A stretch of DNA of 64,000 nt from Rhizobium rhododendri (GCF_007000325.2 NZ_CP117267.1:2682501-2746500); one strand, 5' to 3'; shown: positions 28,350-37,536, counted from the stretch's first letter. Program-made: numbers and translations. The notes: a model not told the origin generated them from the letters alone.

Positions 28350-28865
28350 ATGATCACCTTCCAGCCTATGCTTCCCGCAGAGTTCCCCGCATACCTGGAT
28401 TACTTCATCGCTGACTACGCAGATGAAATTGCTGAGAACTATGCCATGTCTTCGGCCGCTGCGCGGATACTGGCTGAGCGCGAGGTCGCGGCGGAGCTTC
28501 CGGCCGGCCCGCAAACCGCAGGCCAGGAATTGCTCTGCATATTCAGCGAGCAGAACCCAGCGCAACCCATTGGCTATCTCTGGTATCGCTCCGACAAAGA
28601 CCACCATTCGGCTTTTGTCTGCGACTTCTGCATACTCCCGGAGTACCGGGGACAAGGTCGCGGTCACTCTGCTCTGGCTGCCCTGGAAGCGATGATGCGG
28701 CAACAGGGATACACGGAGATCAAGCTGCGTGTGGCTGCCGATAACGCTCGCGCTCAACACCTATACGCCGTCGGCGGCTTTCGCGTCACTGGGCTCAATA
28801 TGTCCAAACGCATCGGCGCTGAAGCGGTGCCGGAAAAAGCCCTCGCCAACGAGCCCATCATCTGA
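28350..28865 (+). CDS. GNAT-family N-acetyltransferase
   Basis: 171 residues. Motif A is CDFCILPEYRGQGRGHSALAALEAMMR with the acetyl-CoA loop RGQGRG; the later ADNARAQHLYAVGGFRVTGLNMSKRI is the usual motif B with Asn and Tyr. The pattern is that of RimI-like acetyltransferases acting on an unknown substrate. No neighbour suggests a role. Confidence 0.85.
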   Translation: MITFQPMLPAEFPAYLDYFIADYADEIAENYAMSSAAARILAEREVAAELPAGPQTAGQELLCIFSEQNPAQPIGYLWYRSDKDHHSAFVCDFCILPEYRGQGRGHSALAALEAMMRQQGYTEIKLRVAADNARAQHLYAVGGFRVTGLNMSKRIGAEAVPEKALANEPII

Positions 28866-28964
28866 CTTTCCGAATTGAGGGTGCACACACCTGATCCGGT
28901 GCATTCCGCGCGCTAAGTAACGATTACCGGCGGCAGGAGAATGCCGCGCAACAGGAGAGTTCTC

Positions 28965-29360
28965 ATGAAGATCACCCGCAGCGGTTCGCTTCCCTCGGCC
29001 AAGGGCCCATCCGACTACTTCACCGGCACGGTGCGCATCGATGCGCCGTTCAAGGGCGAGGATCCGGCCCGGATCGGCGGCGCCACCGTCACATTCGAAC
29101 CCGGCGCACGCACCGCCTGGCACACGCACCCGCTCGGCCAGACCCTGCTCGTGCTGTCCGGCCTCGGCCGTGCGCAGCGAGAGGGTGGCCCGATCGAAGA
29201 GATCCGCCCCGGCGACATCGTCTGGTTCGCACCGGGTGAGAAACACTGGCACGGCGCTGCACCTTCAACAGCCATGAGCCATGTCGCCATCGCCGAAGCG
29301 CTTGACGGCAAGGTCGTCGATTGGCTCGAGCACGTCACCGATGAGCAGTACGAGGGCTGA
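28965..29360 (+). CDS. single-domain cupin protein
   Basis: 131 residues, one beta-barrel. Metal ligands are visible in cupin motif 1, [16 protein letters not shown] (two His and a Gln), and motif 2, [16 protein letters not shown]. The HxH...Q...H ligand set resembles the manganese cupins reported as (R)-hydroxynitrile lyases and their relatives in carboxymuconolactone-type proteins, so it may be a small metal enzyme; substrate unknown. AGGAGAG fixes the ATG at 28965 rather than 28941. Confidence 0.85.
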   Translation: MKITRSGSLPSAKGPSDYFTGTVRIDAPFKGEDPARIGGATVTFEPGARTAWHTHPLGQTLLVLSGLGRAQREGGPIEEIRPGDIVWFAPGEKHWHGAAPSTAMSHVAIAEALDGKVVDWLEHVTDEQYEG

Positions 29361-29365
29361 TAGGA

Positions 29366-29611
29366 TCACGCATCGGTCGCTGCAGGTGATGCCGGCTGAC
29401 GCTTTGCAGCCTCGCGCCGGCACCACTCGTCGGCAGCACTGCCCATAGTCTGGCCGACAGCCGTCTTAAGCCAGCCCATGAAGGGGCGGTCGAACCTGAA
29501 CCCTTCGCCACATTCCGCCTGGAAAAATCGACGGACGTTCCGCCTATTGCGATAGGATGCCGTCAACGGCGTCGCGCGCGTGATTTCACTGCTATGCCAG
29601 TCGAATGCCAT
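29366..29611 (-). CDS. DUF6434-like small protein
   Basis: 81 residues starting MAFDWHSSEITRATPLTASY. The segments NRRNVRRFFQAECG, FRFDRPFMGWLK and SAADEWCRREA match the pattern I know for DUF6434, a small domain of unknown function found alone or beside SAP domains. The frame is also open to a GTG at 29620. It converges with the cupin gene, 5 bases between the stops. Confidence 0.7.
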   Translation of the reverse strand: MAFDWHSSEITRATPLTASYRNRRNVRRFFQAECGEGFRFDRPFMGWLKTAVGQTMGSAADEWCRREAAKRQPASPAATDA

Positions 29612-29793
29612 TAGCCCCACTAACCGTCTACCCCTGCACCGCGTTGGTATCCGTCGCCTGGTTTACCCGTAATGCACCACGGTTCCATGCACCAAGCTCA
29701 CGGCAGATCATCAATATGTGAATGGGCATGTTGCAGTGCAATGTGCTAAGTAGTTAGCTTACTACCTATCCACTACGATGAAGGTTGAAAAGC

Positions 29794-29973
29794 ATGTCGG
29801 AAGATAAGAGCACACATCTGGTATCCGTTCTCAAGACCATGATCAGAGACCACGGCATGCCGCGGTCCCTGGATGAGATCACCGATCCGGACTTTCGCAG
29901 CATGGCAGTCGCGCATATCGATGAATTCGATGAAGCCCGCGATGAATGTGAAAGCGACCTCACCCTGAACTGA
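29794..29973 (+). CDS. small protein of unknown function, 59 residues
   Basis: Reads MSEDKSTHLVSVLKTMIRDH, then GMPRSLDEITDPDFRSMAVA and an acidic end (DEARDECESDL). Predicted mainly helical, acidic and cytoplasmic. AAGG precedes the ATG by about 12 bases; a TTG at 29785 is another start. The 170-base region before it contains an inverted repeat GTAG-TTAGCTTA-CTAC near 29750-29765. I cannot assign a family. Confidence 0.55.
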   Translation: MSEDKSTHLVSVLKTMIRDHGMPRSLDEITDPDFRSMAVAHIDEFDEARDECESDLTLN

Positions 29974-29992
29974 TGCGGAACTGCGGTGCAGC

Positions 29993-30360
29993 CTACTGAT
30001 CCGGTTCGCAAACACGCAGGCGATGGCCATCGGGATCGAGCGCCACGAAGGTCTCTCCGAAATCCATCGTCGTCAACTCCTGCGCAATCGGCATTCCCTG
30101 GCTGCACCACTCCCGGTAATGGGCGGCAATGCTGCCCTTGCCCGGCAGGGCAAAGCCGATTTCTCCGCGATTTCCAAGCGCTGAAGGCTGAGGTTCCACA
30201 GAACTACGACGCCAGAGCCCGAGCATGAAACCGTTATCGAGCGCAAAGGCGGCATAATTCGGCGAATCCGCCACGGGCTCGCGACCAAGAAGGCCGCGAT
30301 AGAAACGACGCTCTCGGCCGGGTCCTTGACGTAGAGAATGATGAGATTGGGGTTGGTCAT
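29993..30360 (-). pseudogene. VOC (glyoxalase/bleomycin-resistance) family gene broken by a frameshift
   Basis: The beginning MTNPNLIILYVKDPAES is in one frame (ATG at 30360, AAGGAGC ahead of it) and the remaining FYRGLLGREPVADSPNYAAF through FGETFVALDPDGHRLRVCEP to a TAG at 29993 is in another. Joining them with one extra base near 30305 restores a normal VOC protein of about 122 residues, with the junction reading ESV-A-FYRGLLG. So a single base is missing, either a real mutation or a sequencing error. As written the start frame continues into unrelated residues. The family includes glyoxalases and dioxygenase-like proteins; substrate unknown. Confidence 0.8.
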
Positions 30361-30452
30361 TTTCGTTGCTCCTTGTTGTCGATGGAGCAACGATAGCAGC
30401 AACCACTGACAGTTTATGGCAGCAGTGTGGGCAAGGCATCTGAGTTGTTCTT

Positions 30453-31364
30453 CTATGTTGCGCCACCGGCTTTCGCCTCGCCGAACTCCTCCATGACGGC
30501 CTCGATGAAGCTTTTGAGTTTCGGGGTCTGGCGGCGGTCGGGGTGGAAGAGAAGATGCATCGGTCGCGTCTCCGTCCGGTAGTCCGTCAGCACCCTGACG
30601 AGACGACCATCGGCCAGCATGTCCCGCGCGTGGTCGTAGGCAATCAGCGCGATGCCGAAACCGCCCACCGCAGCCGAGAGCAACCCCTTTGCATCGTTCA
30701 CCCGCAAGCGCCCCTGCACCTTCGGTTCATAAACGCTGTCGCCCATCTCGAAACGCCAGTGATAGTTCTCCGGCTGCGACCACAGAGCCTGCCCCAGGCA
30801 TTCGTGGTATTCGAGATCGGCAGGATGGGTCGGAGTTCCGCGTTCCCGCAGGTAGTCCGGCGAGGCACAGAGCACGACGCGAAACGGCGCAAGCCTATAC
30901 TTGGTGAGGGTCGTGTCCCCGACATGCCCGATGCGGAACACTGCCTCGAAGGACTCCTTGACCGGATCGACATACTTGTCGTCGAGAACCAGATCGATTT
31001 CCACGTCGGGATATCGACGCAGATAGCGAGTCACGAGACCGATCAGGCTCTGTGAGCCGAACGAAACAGGAGCGTTTATGCGCAGGCGCCCCTGCGGTGT
31101 GCCCTTGGCCTGCTCCGCAACCGCATCGGCCCAGTCGGCATCGGCCAGCACCAGCTTGCACCGGTCATAGTAGGTCCGGCCGATCTCGGTGACGCTTTGC
31201 CGCCGGGTGGTGCGATAGAGCAAGCGTGCGCCGAGGCGCGCCTCGAGATAATTGACATGCTTGGCCACCATCTGCTGCGAGATGCCAAGCACAGTGGCAG
31301 CAGACGCAAAGGAGCCCATCTCTACCGAGGTGACATAGGCATTCATGCTGACGAGACGATCCAT
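30453..31364 (-). CDS. LysR-family transcriptional regulator
   Basis: 303 residues. The N-terminal winged helix is clear: MDRLVSMNAYVTSVEMGSFASAATVLGIS, then QMVAKHVNYLEARLGARLLYRTTRR. The rest is the periplasmic-binding-like effector domain (LRINAPVSFGSQSLIGLVTRYL onward) of the CrgA/PtxR-like subgroup that often controls oxidoreductases. It diverges from the NAD(P)-binding protein gene at 31479, which is the natural candidate target. Confidence 0.92.
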   Translation of the reverse strand: MDRLVSMNAYVTSVEMGSFASAATVLGISQQMVAKHVNYLEARLGARLLYRTTRRQSVTEIGRTYYDRCKLVLADADWADAVAEQAKGTPQGRLRINAPVSFGSQSLIGLVTRYLRRYPDVEIDLVLDDKYVDPVKESFEAVFRIGHVGDTTLTKYRLAPFRVVLCASPDYLRERGTPTHPADLEYHECLGQALWSQPENYHWRFEMGDSVYEPKVQGRLRVNDAKGLLSAAVGGFGIALIAYDHARDMLADGRLVRVLTDYRTETRPMHLLFHPDRRQTPKLKSFIEAVMEEFGEAKAGGAT

Positions 31365-31399
31365 TCCCTACTCCTGGTAGTGATTGTTAGCATCCTATT

Positions 31400-31411
31400 G
31401 CGATTTATCGC
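31400..31411. promoter_or_regulatory. possible operator between divergent lysR and oxidoreductase genes
   Basis: GCGAT-TT-ATCGC is a perfect 5-bp dyad midway in the 114-base space between the two divergent genes, where a LysR protein would bind. The classical T-N11-A spacing is not met exactly, so this is tentative. Confidence 0.35.
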
Positions 31412-31478
31412 GATGTGAACAGGAATTATGGTCCATTTGTCTCTCCACGAAGGAGACGGGCAATTCGGAGTATTTGAT

Positions 31479-32174
31479 ATGAAAATCGGAATTATCGGTG
31501 CCGGCAATATTGGCGGCGCGCTCGCAACCCTGCTTGCCAAGGCGGGACACCAGATCGATATCGCCAACTCGCGCGGTCCGGCCACGCTTTCGGAGTTGGC
31601 CACGAAAACAGGCGCACGCGCCGCGACCGTCGAAGCAGCTGTGCTCGACAAGGACGTTGTCGTCGTGACTATCCCCCTCAACGCCATCCCGTCGCTGCCT
31701 CGCGACCTCTTCGCCAAAGTGCCCGCGAAGACCATCGTCATCGACACCAACAACTATTATCCCCGCGAACGCGACGGCGCGGTGGCCGACATCGAAAACG
31801 GCATGACGGAAAGCGCCTGGGTGGCAAAGCAACTCGGCCGCGACGTGGTGAAGGCATTCAACATGATCTACGCCACGAGCCTCGCCGAGCTTGGCAAGCC
31901 GGCAGGCCAGCCGGGTCGCATAGCAATTGCAGTGGCCGGCAACGATCAGGCCTCTAAAGCCGTCGTCATCGGCCTGATCGATGAGATCGGTTTCGACGCC
32001 GTGGATGCCGGAAGCCTGGACGACTCCTGGCGCCAGCAACCGGGCTCGCCTGTCTATGTGAAGGATCATGACGCAGCCGGCGTACGCCAGGCGCTGACGG
32101 AGGCCAGCCCCCAGCGGACGGACCAGTGGAAGGCAACCCCACGCAGCCCCGGCACCTTCGACGCGCCTGCGTAA
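31479..32174 (+). CDS. NADPH-dependent F420-reductase-like NAD(P)-binding protein
   Basis: 231 residues. The N-terminus MKIGIIGAGNIGGALATLLA is a Rossmann dinucleotide loop, followed by HQIDIANSRGP, where the Ser-Arg after the second strand suggests NADPH. The middle (KDVVVVTIPLNAIPSLP) and DTNNYYPRERD match the F420-dependent NADP reductase / FNO-like family; rhizobia do not normally make F420, so another substrate is likely. An earlier ATG (31428) lies in the same frame but the Rossmann strand starts at 31479. Divergent from lysR. Confidence 0.85.
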   Translation: MKIGIIGAGNIGGALATLLAKAGHQIDIANSRGPATLSELATKTGARAATVEAAVLDKDVVVVTIPLNAIPSLPRDLFAKVPAKTIVIDTNNYYPRERDGAVADIENGMTESAWVAKQLGRDVVKAFNMIYATSLAELGKPAGQPGRIAIAVAGNDQASKAVVIGLIDEIGFDAVDAGSLDDSWRQQPGSPVYVKDHDAAGVRQALTEASPQRTDQWKATPRSPGTFDAPA

Positions 32175-32236
32175 ACGCCAGCAACCTGACGAACCAGATC
32201 ATGCGCCTAACCCGCGCAGGGTCCGGTCGCCCTGCA

Positions 32237-32926
32237 TCAGGCATTCCGGGCATAGTCGTCGATCTCGCGCCACTCTTTCATCAGCACCGCCCGACGGCGG
32301 GGATAACGACCGTCCTGAACGGTCATGTCGCCGATCCGGTCTGTGCGGAAATGTCGGTAGTCGCGGCGAAGCTCGCACCACGCGGCCATGATGCGGATAT
32401 GTTCGAGATAGCCGAGCGCGAAGGGCCAGACCTTCCGGACGGAAACGGCACCGCTCTCGTCGGTATAGTTGAGCTCGAGAATGCGCTCCATTCGGATCGC
32501 CCGGCGGATGACCGAAAGATCCGCCTTGTCTTCGCTTATGCGGCGCGGACCGACCAGCAACGTCGCCGAATCGATCTCGTCGCGCATTTCTTCAGGCAGG
32601 ACGGCAGCGATCTTGGCCATCGCATCGGCGCCGGCCGCGGCCAGTCGCGGCTCGGCAGCCCGCGCCACCCACCGCGAACCGAGCACCAGAGCCTCGATCT
32701 CGTCTTGCGAAAACATCATCGGCGGCAACATGAAGCCCGGCTTCAGCACATAGCCGACGCCGGCCTCGCCTTCGATATGCGCCCCTTGCGCTTGCAGGCT
32801 GGCAATATCACGGTAGAGCGTCCGCAGGCTCACGCCCGTCTCCTCCGCCAGCGCCGCCCCGGTCACTGGACGGCGATGGCGACGCAGGGCCTGCAGGAGA
32901 GTCAGCAGCCGCTCGGAACGGGCCAT
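32237..32926 (-). CDS. YafY-type transcriptional regulator (HTH plus WYL domain)
   Basis: 229 residues. A winged helix at the N-terminus (RSERLLTLLQALRRHRRPVTGAALAEETGVSLRTLYRDI) is followed by the WYL ligand-binding domain with LELNYTDESG, VWPFALGYLEHIRIMAAWCELRRDYRHFRTDRI. WYL regulators sense nucleotides or other small ligands. The stop of nudC's partner order is such that this gene starts 12 bases after the nudC stop, on the same strand, so it may be the third gene of a HIT-nudC-WYL operon. Confidence 0.88.
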   Translation of the reverse strand: MARSERLLTLLQALRRHRRPVTGAALAEETGVSLRTLYRDIASLQAQGAHIEGEAGVGYVLKPGFMLPPMMFSQDEIEALVLGSRWVARAAEPRLAAAGADAMAKIAAVLPEEMRDEIDSATLLVGPRRISEDKADLSVIRRAIRMERILELNYTDESGAVSVRKVWPFALGYLEHIRIMAAWCELRRDYRHFRTDRIGDMTVQDGRYPRRRAVLMKEWREIDDYARNA

Positions 32927-32938
32927 GGCAATATCCGC

Positions 32939-33898
32939 CTAGCGCTTCCACTCGATCCAGTCGCGCATCAGCCGGTGGGCTATGGCACCCTTCGGTGGCG
33001 AGGTATGGCCGGATGCATCCACCCGCTCCAGCATTGCCAGCGTCTCCTCCGGCGTAAACCAGCGACAATCGTCGAGCTCGGTGGAGTCGATGTGGATTTC
33101 GGTGGATTTCGCTTCGGCATAGCAGCCGATCATCAGCGAATGCGGCATCGGCCACGGCTGCGAGGCGTGATAGCGGATGCGGCCGGTGGCGATGCCGGAT
33201 TCCTCGTGCGTCTCGCGGCGCACCGCGCTTTCGATCGTCTCGCCCGGCTCGACGAAACCGGCAAGGCACGAATACATTCCCGGCGGGAAGTGGTGGCTTC
33301 GACCGAGCAGACAGAGCCCTCGGGCCTCATCGACGACGAGCATGATGACAACGGGGTCGGTGCGCGGAAAAATCGTATGCTGGCAGGCCGTGCAGATGCG
33401 CTTGTAGCCGCCAATATGGCCTTCGCTTGCAGATCCGCAACGGCCGCAAAAACGGTTGTCGCTATTCCAGCGGAGGAGGCTGGCAGCCTGTGCCGCCTCG
33501 CCCAGAATTTCGCCTTCGAACAGATGCTCGCGCCACAGCGCCCGCATGTCTGTCGCCTTGTACTGGCTGGCAAGATCGTCGGCACCGACACCCACCGGCA
33601 CCGCGAGCCGCGGCTCGCCGCTTTTCTTGTAGCCAAGCAGCACCGCATTATCCCAATCCGGATCGAGCTCGGCCAGTTCGTATTTGGCAAACAGCGGATC
33701 GAGGATCTGGCCGTCATGCTTCAGCACCAGCTTTTCGCCGGCAAAGGCCAGGATATGGGTCCCATCGATGGACAGCGCTTTTTCCACCGAGCTTTCATCG
33801 CGATGCTCAGAGTCGCGGTTCAGTGCGTTCTCGGCAAAGGCGGTAAGGCTGCTGGGCTCGGGGTGTGGCGCGTCGGAGGTGAAGAGGGAATGGCTCAT
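32939..33898 (-). CDS. nudC: NAD(+)/NADH diphosphatase, Nudix family
   Basis: 319 residues. An N-terminal domain is followed by a four-Cys zinc ribbon (FCGRCGSAS and RICTACQHTIFPRTDP) and the Nudix box GFVEPGETIESAVRRETHEESGI, then the NudC-specific SQPWPMPHSLMIG. It hydrolyses NAD(H) to AMP and NMN(H), and in E. coli removes NAD caps from RNA. Its start overlaps the HIT gene stop by 4 bases (translational coupling). Confidence 0.95.
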   Translation of the reverse strand: MSHSLFTSDAPHPEPSSLTAFAENALNRDSEHRDESSVEKALSIDGTHILAFAGEKLVLKHDGQILDPLFAKYELAELDPDWDNAVLLGYKKSGEPRLAVPVGVGADDLASQYKATDMRALWREHLFEGEILGEAAQAASLLRWNSDNRFCGRCGSASEGHIGGYKRICTACQHTIFPRTDPVVIMLVVDEARGLCLLGRSHHFPPGMYSCLAGFVEPGETIESAVRRETHEESGIATGRIRYHASQPWPMPHSLMIGCYAEAKSTEIHIDSTELDDCRWFTPEETLAMLERVDASGHTSPPKGAIAHRLMRDWIEWKR

Positions 33899-34305
33899 GG
33901 GGACAGGGCTTTCTGCATTCGGGTCATGAAGGCGCGCATCTCGTCGTCCTCATAGGGCTCCTGATGGCCATGACCCCAGACGGGGCCCGGCCAGTTCGCA
34001 TCCCCTTCGGACCGCGCAATGACATGAACATGCAGCTGTCGGACAATATTTCCAAGGGCGCCGACATTGATTTTCACAGCCCCAGTGACGCTCTTCAACG
34101 CGCTCGACACCATATTCGTCTCGAAGGTGAGCAAGGCTTGGTCGAGAGGCGTGAGCTCGAAAATTTCAGAGATTGCCTGCCGGCGCGGCACCAGCACAAG
34201 CCATGGCCAGCGGCGATCCTTCATCAGGCGCAGGTCGCAAAGACCTGTGATCGCAATAGACACTGTGTCCTTCGCCAGGCGATCATCGAGCACGAATGGG
34301 CTCAT
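33895..34305 (-). CDS. HIT-family protein with variant triad
   Basis: 136 residues. The histidine-triad region reads RQLHVHVIARSEGD: the second and third His of the usual HxHxH are present, including the catalytic middle one, while the first is Gln. The family comprises nucleotide hydrolases and transferases. Upstream, MKDRRWPWLVLVPRR is the typical strand leading to the nucleotide site. It leads the HIT-nudC-WYL group and diverges from the SRP RNA. Confidence 0.85.
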   Translation of the reverse strand: MSPFVLDDRLAKDTVSIAITGLCDLRLMKDRRWPWLVLVPRRQAISEIFELTPLDQALLTFETNMVSSALKSVTGAVKINVGALGNIVRQLHVHVIARSEGDANWPGPVWGHGHQEPYEDDEMRAFMTRMQKALSP

Positions 34306-34357
34306 GGTGTCTCCTCCAGTATTTTTTCAAATGTTTAGCAGTTTTTTTGTGGGCGTG

Positions 34358-34386
34358 CTTGCATTTGATGGCGAGATTGCCGATAT
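34358..34386 (+). promoter_or_regulatory. promoter of the SRP RNA
   Basis: CTTGCA (34358-34363), 17 bases, CGATAT (34381-34386), placing the start of transcription about 8-9 bases further, at the first base of the SRP RNA (34395). The agreement of promoter and RNA end makes this convincing. Confidence 0.65.
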
Positions 34387-34394
34387 GTCGCTCC

Positions 34395-34490
34395 GGGAGG
34401 TTGGTGGTGGACGAGCCACTCGCCAACCGGGTCAGGTCCGGAAGGAAGCAGCCCCAACGAGCCAGGCACGGGTCATCGTGCCAGCCTCCC
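34395..34490 (+). ncRNA. ffs: signal recognition particle RNA, 4.5S type
   Basis: The ends pair as GGGAGG (34395-34400) with CCTCCC (34485-34490). The apical domain holds the universally conserved Ffh-binding internal loop sequence GGTCAGGTCCGGAAGGAAGC with the GGAA tetraloop and, on the other side, CAGCC. About 96 bases, the short form without an Alu domain. Location just before dnaX is the normal one in rhizobia. It joins with Ffh to target membrane proteins. Confidence 0.95.
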
Positions 34491-34538
34491 ACCCTTTTCT
34501 CATAGCGATGTCCGGCTTGCCCGGCGACAAGCAGGGCG

Positions 34539-36419
34539 ATGAGCGAAATCGAGCGACCAGCAAATTCAGCCGCGTCGACCGGCACCGGCTACAGGGTGCT
34601 GGCCCGCAAATATCGCCCCAAGGATTTTTCGGACCTGATGGTCGGCCAGGAGCCGATGGTCCGCACCCTGACCAATGCTTTCGAGACCGGCCGTATCGCC
34701 CAGGCCTACATGCTGACCGGCGTGCGCGGCGTCGGAAAGACCACGACCGCCCGCATCCTGGCCCGTGCCTTGAACTACAAGACCGCCGAAATCGACACGC
34801 CCACCATCGACCTGCGCATGCTCGGCGAGAACTGCCAGGCAATCATGGACGGCCGCCACGTCGATGTCATCGAGATGGACGCCGCCTCGCACACCGGCAT
34901 CGACGACATCCGGGAAATCATCGAGCAAGTTCGCTATCGCCCGGTGTCGGCACGCTATAAAGTCTACATCATCGACGAAGTGCACATGCTGTCGACTGCC
35001 GCCTTCAACGGCCTGTTGAAGACGCTGGAAGAGCCGCCCGAGCATGTCAAATTCATCTTCGCGACGACGGAAATCCGCAAGGTGCCGATCACGGTGCTGT
35101 CGCGCTGCCAGCGCTTCGACCTGCGCCGCATCAGCGCCTCCGATCTCGTTGGCCTGTTCTCCACCATAGCTGCCAAGGAAGGCATCGAAGCCGAGGCTGA
35201 GGCCCTGGCGATGATCGCCCGCGCCGCCGAAGGCTCCGCCCGCGACGGCCTGTCGCTGCTCGACCAGGCAATCGCCCATGGCGGTGGCTCGGTGCAGGCC
35301 GATACCGTGCGCTCGATGCTCGGCCTTGCCGACCGCGCCCGTATCGTCGACCTGTTCCAGCATATCGTCAAAGGCGACGTTGCCGCTGCCCTTGCCGAAT
35401 TCAACGGCCAGTACGAGGCCGGCGCCAACCCCGTGGTCGTGCTCACCGATCTTGCCGATTTCACGCATCTGGTGACACGCCTGAAATATGTGCCCGACTC
35501 GGCCAACGACCCCTCGCTGAGCGAGATCGAACGGGTCAGCGGCCTCGAATTTTCCCGGACGCTCGCAGTCACCACACTGTCGCGCATCTGGCAAATGTTG
35601 CTGAAGGGCATTCCGGAGACAGAAAACTCCTCGCGCACGGCGGGTGCCGCCGAAATGGTGCTGATCCGCCTCGCCCACGCCGCCCACCTGCCCTCGCCGG
35701 AGGATGCCGCAAGGCGCCTGGCCGAGATCGGCAGCGACAGCAGCGGCAGTCCGCGTCCCACCCCATCGGGAAACGGTAACGGCAACGGCGCTGGCGCTTC
35801 CGTTGCCTACCAGCCAGCCACATCCAGAAACGCCCCCGAGGCGGCCCCGCGCGCAAACAGCGGAGCAGCCACGATGCTGCGCGCCGTCCCAGATGCGGCA
35901 CCGCAGCCTGTTGCCACCGGCCGCACCGAGGCAAAGCCCGTCGAGGCTCCGAAGCCCAGCGTCGCCATCCGGTCGATCGGCGATATTGCCGACCTCTGCG
36001 GCGTCAAGCGCGATCCACGGCTGAAGGCCATGGTGCGCACGTTCCTGCGGCCGGTGAAGCTCGAGCCCGGCCATCTCGATGTCAGCCTCGCGCCCGGCGC
36101 TCCCGGCACGTTGCTCAATGAGCTGGCCCTGAAGCTCAAGGAATGGACCGGCATCCACTGGATCGTCAGCCTCAGCCGCGATGGCGGAGCGCCGAGCGAG
36201 ACAGAGGCGGAGACCAAGGCGCAAGCACAGCGCATGGTCGATGCCAGCCAGGACCCGGACGTTGCCGCGATCCTCTTGCAGTTTCCTGGCGCCAAGATCA
36301 TCGACGTGCGCGTCCGCGCCGATCCGGATGACGATGCAGGCGATGAACCGCTCGCCGCGCCAGCCGTTGCCGAATCCGACGAAGGCGATATCCTGCCGGG
36401 CGATGACATAGAATTCTGA
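34539..36419 (+). CDS. dnaX: DNA polymerase III subunits tau/gamma
   Basis: Clamp-loader ATPase, 626 residues. Walker A is [12 protein letters not shown], Walker [10 protein letters not shown], and the SRC motif [10 protein letters not shown] provides the arginine finger. The zinc-binding module of E. coli DnaX (four Cys) is reduced to one Cys ([12 protein letters not shown]). Domain III and a long Pro/Ala linker follow; the C-terminal part (about residue 470 on) should hold polymerase- and helicase-contact regions. No slippery A or T run for a shorter gamma product is evident. ybaB and recR follow, the usual dnaX-ybaB-recR set, although a MOSC gene intervenes on the other strand. Confidence 0.96.
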   Translation: MSEIERPANSAASTGTGYRVLARKYRPKDFSDLMVGQEPMVRTLTNAFETGRIAQAYMLTGVRGVGKTTTARILARALNYKTAEIDTPTIDLRMLGENCQAIMDGRHVDVIEMDAASHTGIDDIREIIEQVRYRPVSARYKVYIIDEVHMLSTAAFNGLLKTLEEPPEHVKFIFATTEIRKVPITVLSRCQRFDLRRISASDLVGLFSTIAAKEGIEAEAEALAMIARAAEGSARDGLSLLDQAIAHGGGSVQADTVRSMLGLADRARIVDLFQHIVKGDVAAALAEFNGQYEAGANPVVVLTDLADFTHLVTRLKYVPDSANDPSLSEIERVSGLEFSRTLAVTTLSRIWQMLLKGIPETENSSRTAGAAEMVLIRLAHAAHLPSPEDAARRLAEIGSDSSGSPRPTPSGNGNGNGAGASVAYQPATSRNAPEAAPRANSGAATMLRAVPDAAPQPVATGRTEAKPVEAPKPSVAIRSIGDIADLCGVKRDPRLKAMVRTFLRPVKLEPGHLDVSLAPGAPGTLLNELALKLKEWTGIHWIVSLSRDGGAPSETEAETKAQAQRMVDASQDPDVAAILLQFPGAKIIDVRVRADPDDDAGDEPLAAPAVAESDEGDILPGDDIEF

Positions 36420-36456
36420 TCGAACACCAAAAGACAGCAGAGAAGGAACGAAGGCG

Positions 36457-36780
36457 ATGCGCGACATCATGGGAATGATGGGCAAGGTCAAGGAAATGCA
36501 GTCCAAGATGGAAAAGATGCAGGCAGAAATGTCTGACATCCATGCAGAAGGCAAGTCGGGCGGCGGTCTCGTCACCGTCACCCTGAACGGCAAGGGCGAG
36601 ATGATCTCGCTGAAGATCGACCCGTCTCTGTTCAAGGAAGACGATGTCGAAATCCTCGAAGACCTCGTCGTCGCAGCCCACACCGATGCCAAGGGCAAGG
36701 CCGAAGCCATCGTCGCCGAAAAGACCAGGGAACTGACCGCCGGCCTGCCGATCCCTCCCGGCTTCAAGATGCCTCTCTGA
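36457..36780 (+). CDS. YbaB/EbfC-family nucleoid-associated protein
   Basis: 107 residues. The opening [25 protein letters not shown] forms the long N-terminal helix of the dimer, and the core has [15 protein letters not shown] and the closing [16 protein letters not shown], all standard. It binds DNA as a dimer and is nearly always found between dnaX and recR. Good AAGGA-type ribosome site ahead of the ATG, 37 bases after dnaX. Confidence 0.96.
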   Translation: MRDIMGMMGKVKEMQSKMEKMQAEMSDIHAEGKSGGGLVTVTLNGKGEMISLKIDPSLFKEDDVEILEDLVVAAHTDAKGKAEAIVAEKTRELTAGLPIPPGFKMPL

Positions 36781-36816
36781 GACCTGAGATCGATCGCAGC
36801 CTGGATCTCACCGGAG

Positions 36817-36841
36817 GACGGTCGCGCCATGCGCGGCCGTC
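36817..36841. terminator. hairpin between convergent ybaB and MOSC genes
   Basis: GACGGTCGCGC / GCGCGGCCGTC, 11 bp with one G-U pair and a 3-base loop, midway between the two stops. No T run, so only a possible bidirectional terminator. Confidence 0.4.
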
Positions 36842-36861
36842 GAGCGTTTCGACGGCGAGCC

Positions 36862-37479
36862 TCAGGCCTGCGCTTCGATCTTCTCGCGAAACTGCTTGTG
36901 CAGCGGCGTCGACAGATAGCGCTCCCGGTCCTTGGGCGACAGCTTGCGGCCGAATGTCTTCATCATCTCCGGCATCGTCACCCGCTCGCCTTCGAACGGC
37001 CGGTATTCGACACCGGTACCGGAAGACAGCGACGCCGGCTTCAGTACGCGGCAGTAGATGCCCGGCAGACCGGCATTCATGTAGCGCTTGACGAACTTCG
37101 GGTCGCCCATCTTGGCCGCGAAGGTGGCGCAGGGGATGCGCGGCGATGTCACCTCGAGCACGAGATCGCCCGCCACGAACCGGTCGCCAACGGCAACACT
37201 GGCATTGTCGAGCCCGTCGATGACCACATTCTCGCCGAACAGGCCGGGCGGAACCGGTTGCCCAAGTTCGCGTGCCCACCAGTCGAGCGTCAGCGAGCCC
37301 TCGACGTATACCGCCTGGCAGGGACCTCCATGATGCTTGCGATTGCAGACGGCGTCGCCGATCAGTCCGTTTTCATCGATCATGACCGCGCCGGAAACCG
37401 GATGCTTGTTGATGCCGGTCTTGTAGCTCTTGCCGGGCAGTTTTTCGGCATTGCCGGTGCAGACGGCGAGAATTTTCAT
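36862..37479 (-). CDS. MOSC-domain protein (YiiM type)
   Basis: 205 residues. The MOSC domain, a molybdenum-cofactor sulfurase C-terminal relative, shows GDAVCNRKHHGGPCQAVYVE, LFGENVVIDGLDNASVAVGDRF and SPRIPCATFAAKMG, whose conserved Cys is the presumed sulfur or cofactor ligand. YiiM of E. coli reduces N-hydroxylated bases using the molybdenum cofactor; the same role here is inference. AGGAGA at a spacing of about 11 supports the ATG at 37479. It interrupts the ybaB-recR order on the opposite strand. Confidence 0.88.
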   Translation of the reverse strand: MKILAVCTGNAEKLPGKSYKTGINKHPVSGAVMIDENGLIGDAVCNRKHHGGPCQAVYVEGSLTLDWWARELGQPVPPGLFGENVVIDGLDNASVAVGDRFVAGDLVLEVTSPRIPCATFAAKMGDPKFVKRYMNAGLPGIYCRVLKPASLSSGTGVEYRPFEGERVTMPEMMKTFGRKLSPKDRERYLSTPLHKQFREKIEAQA

Positions 37480-37536
37480 GGGATGCTGTCTCCTGACGCG
37501 ATTCCGTTTCTCTAGCATATGGTCTAAGAACGCCCC

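Noticed and set aside
32126..33955. Rightward 609-codon open frame
   Set aside because: It is antisense to a WYL regulator and nudC, both with full family motifs. GC-rich third positions create long open antisense frames.
34566..36830. Leftward 754-codon open frame
   Set aside because: Antisense shadow of dnaX and ybaB.
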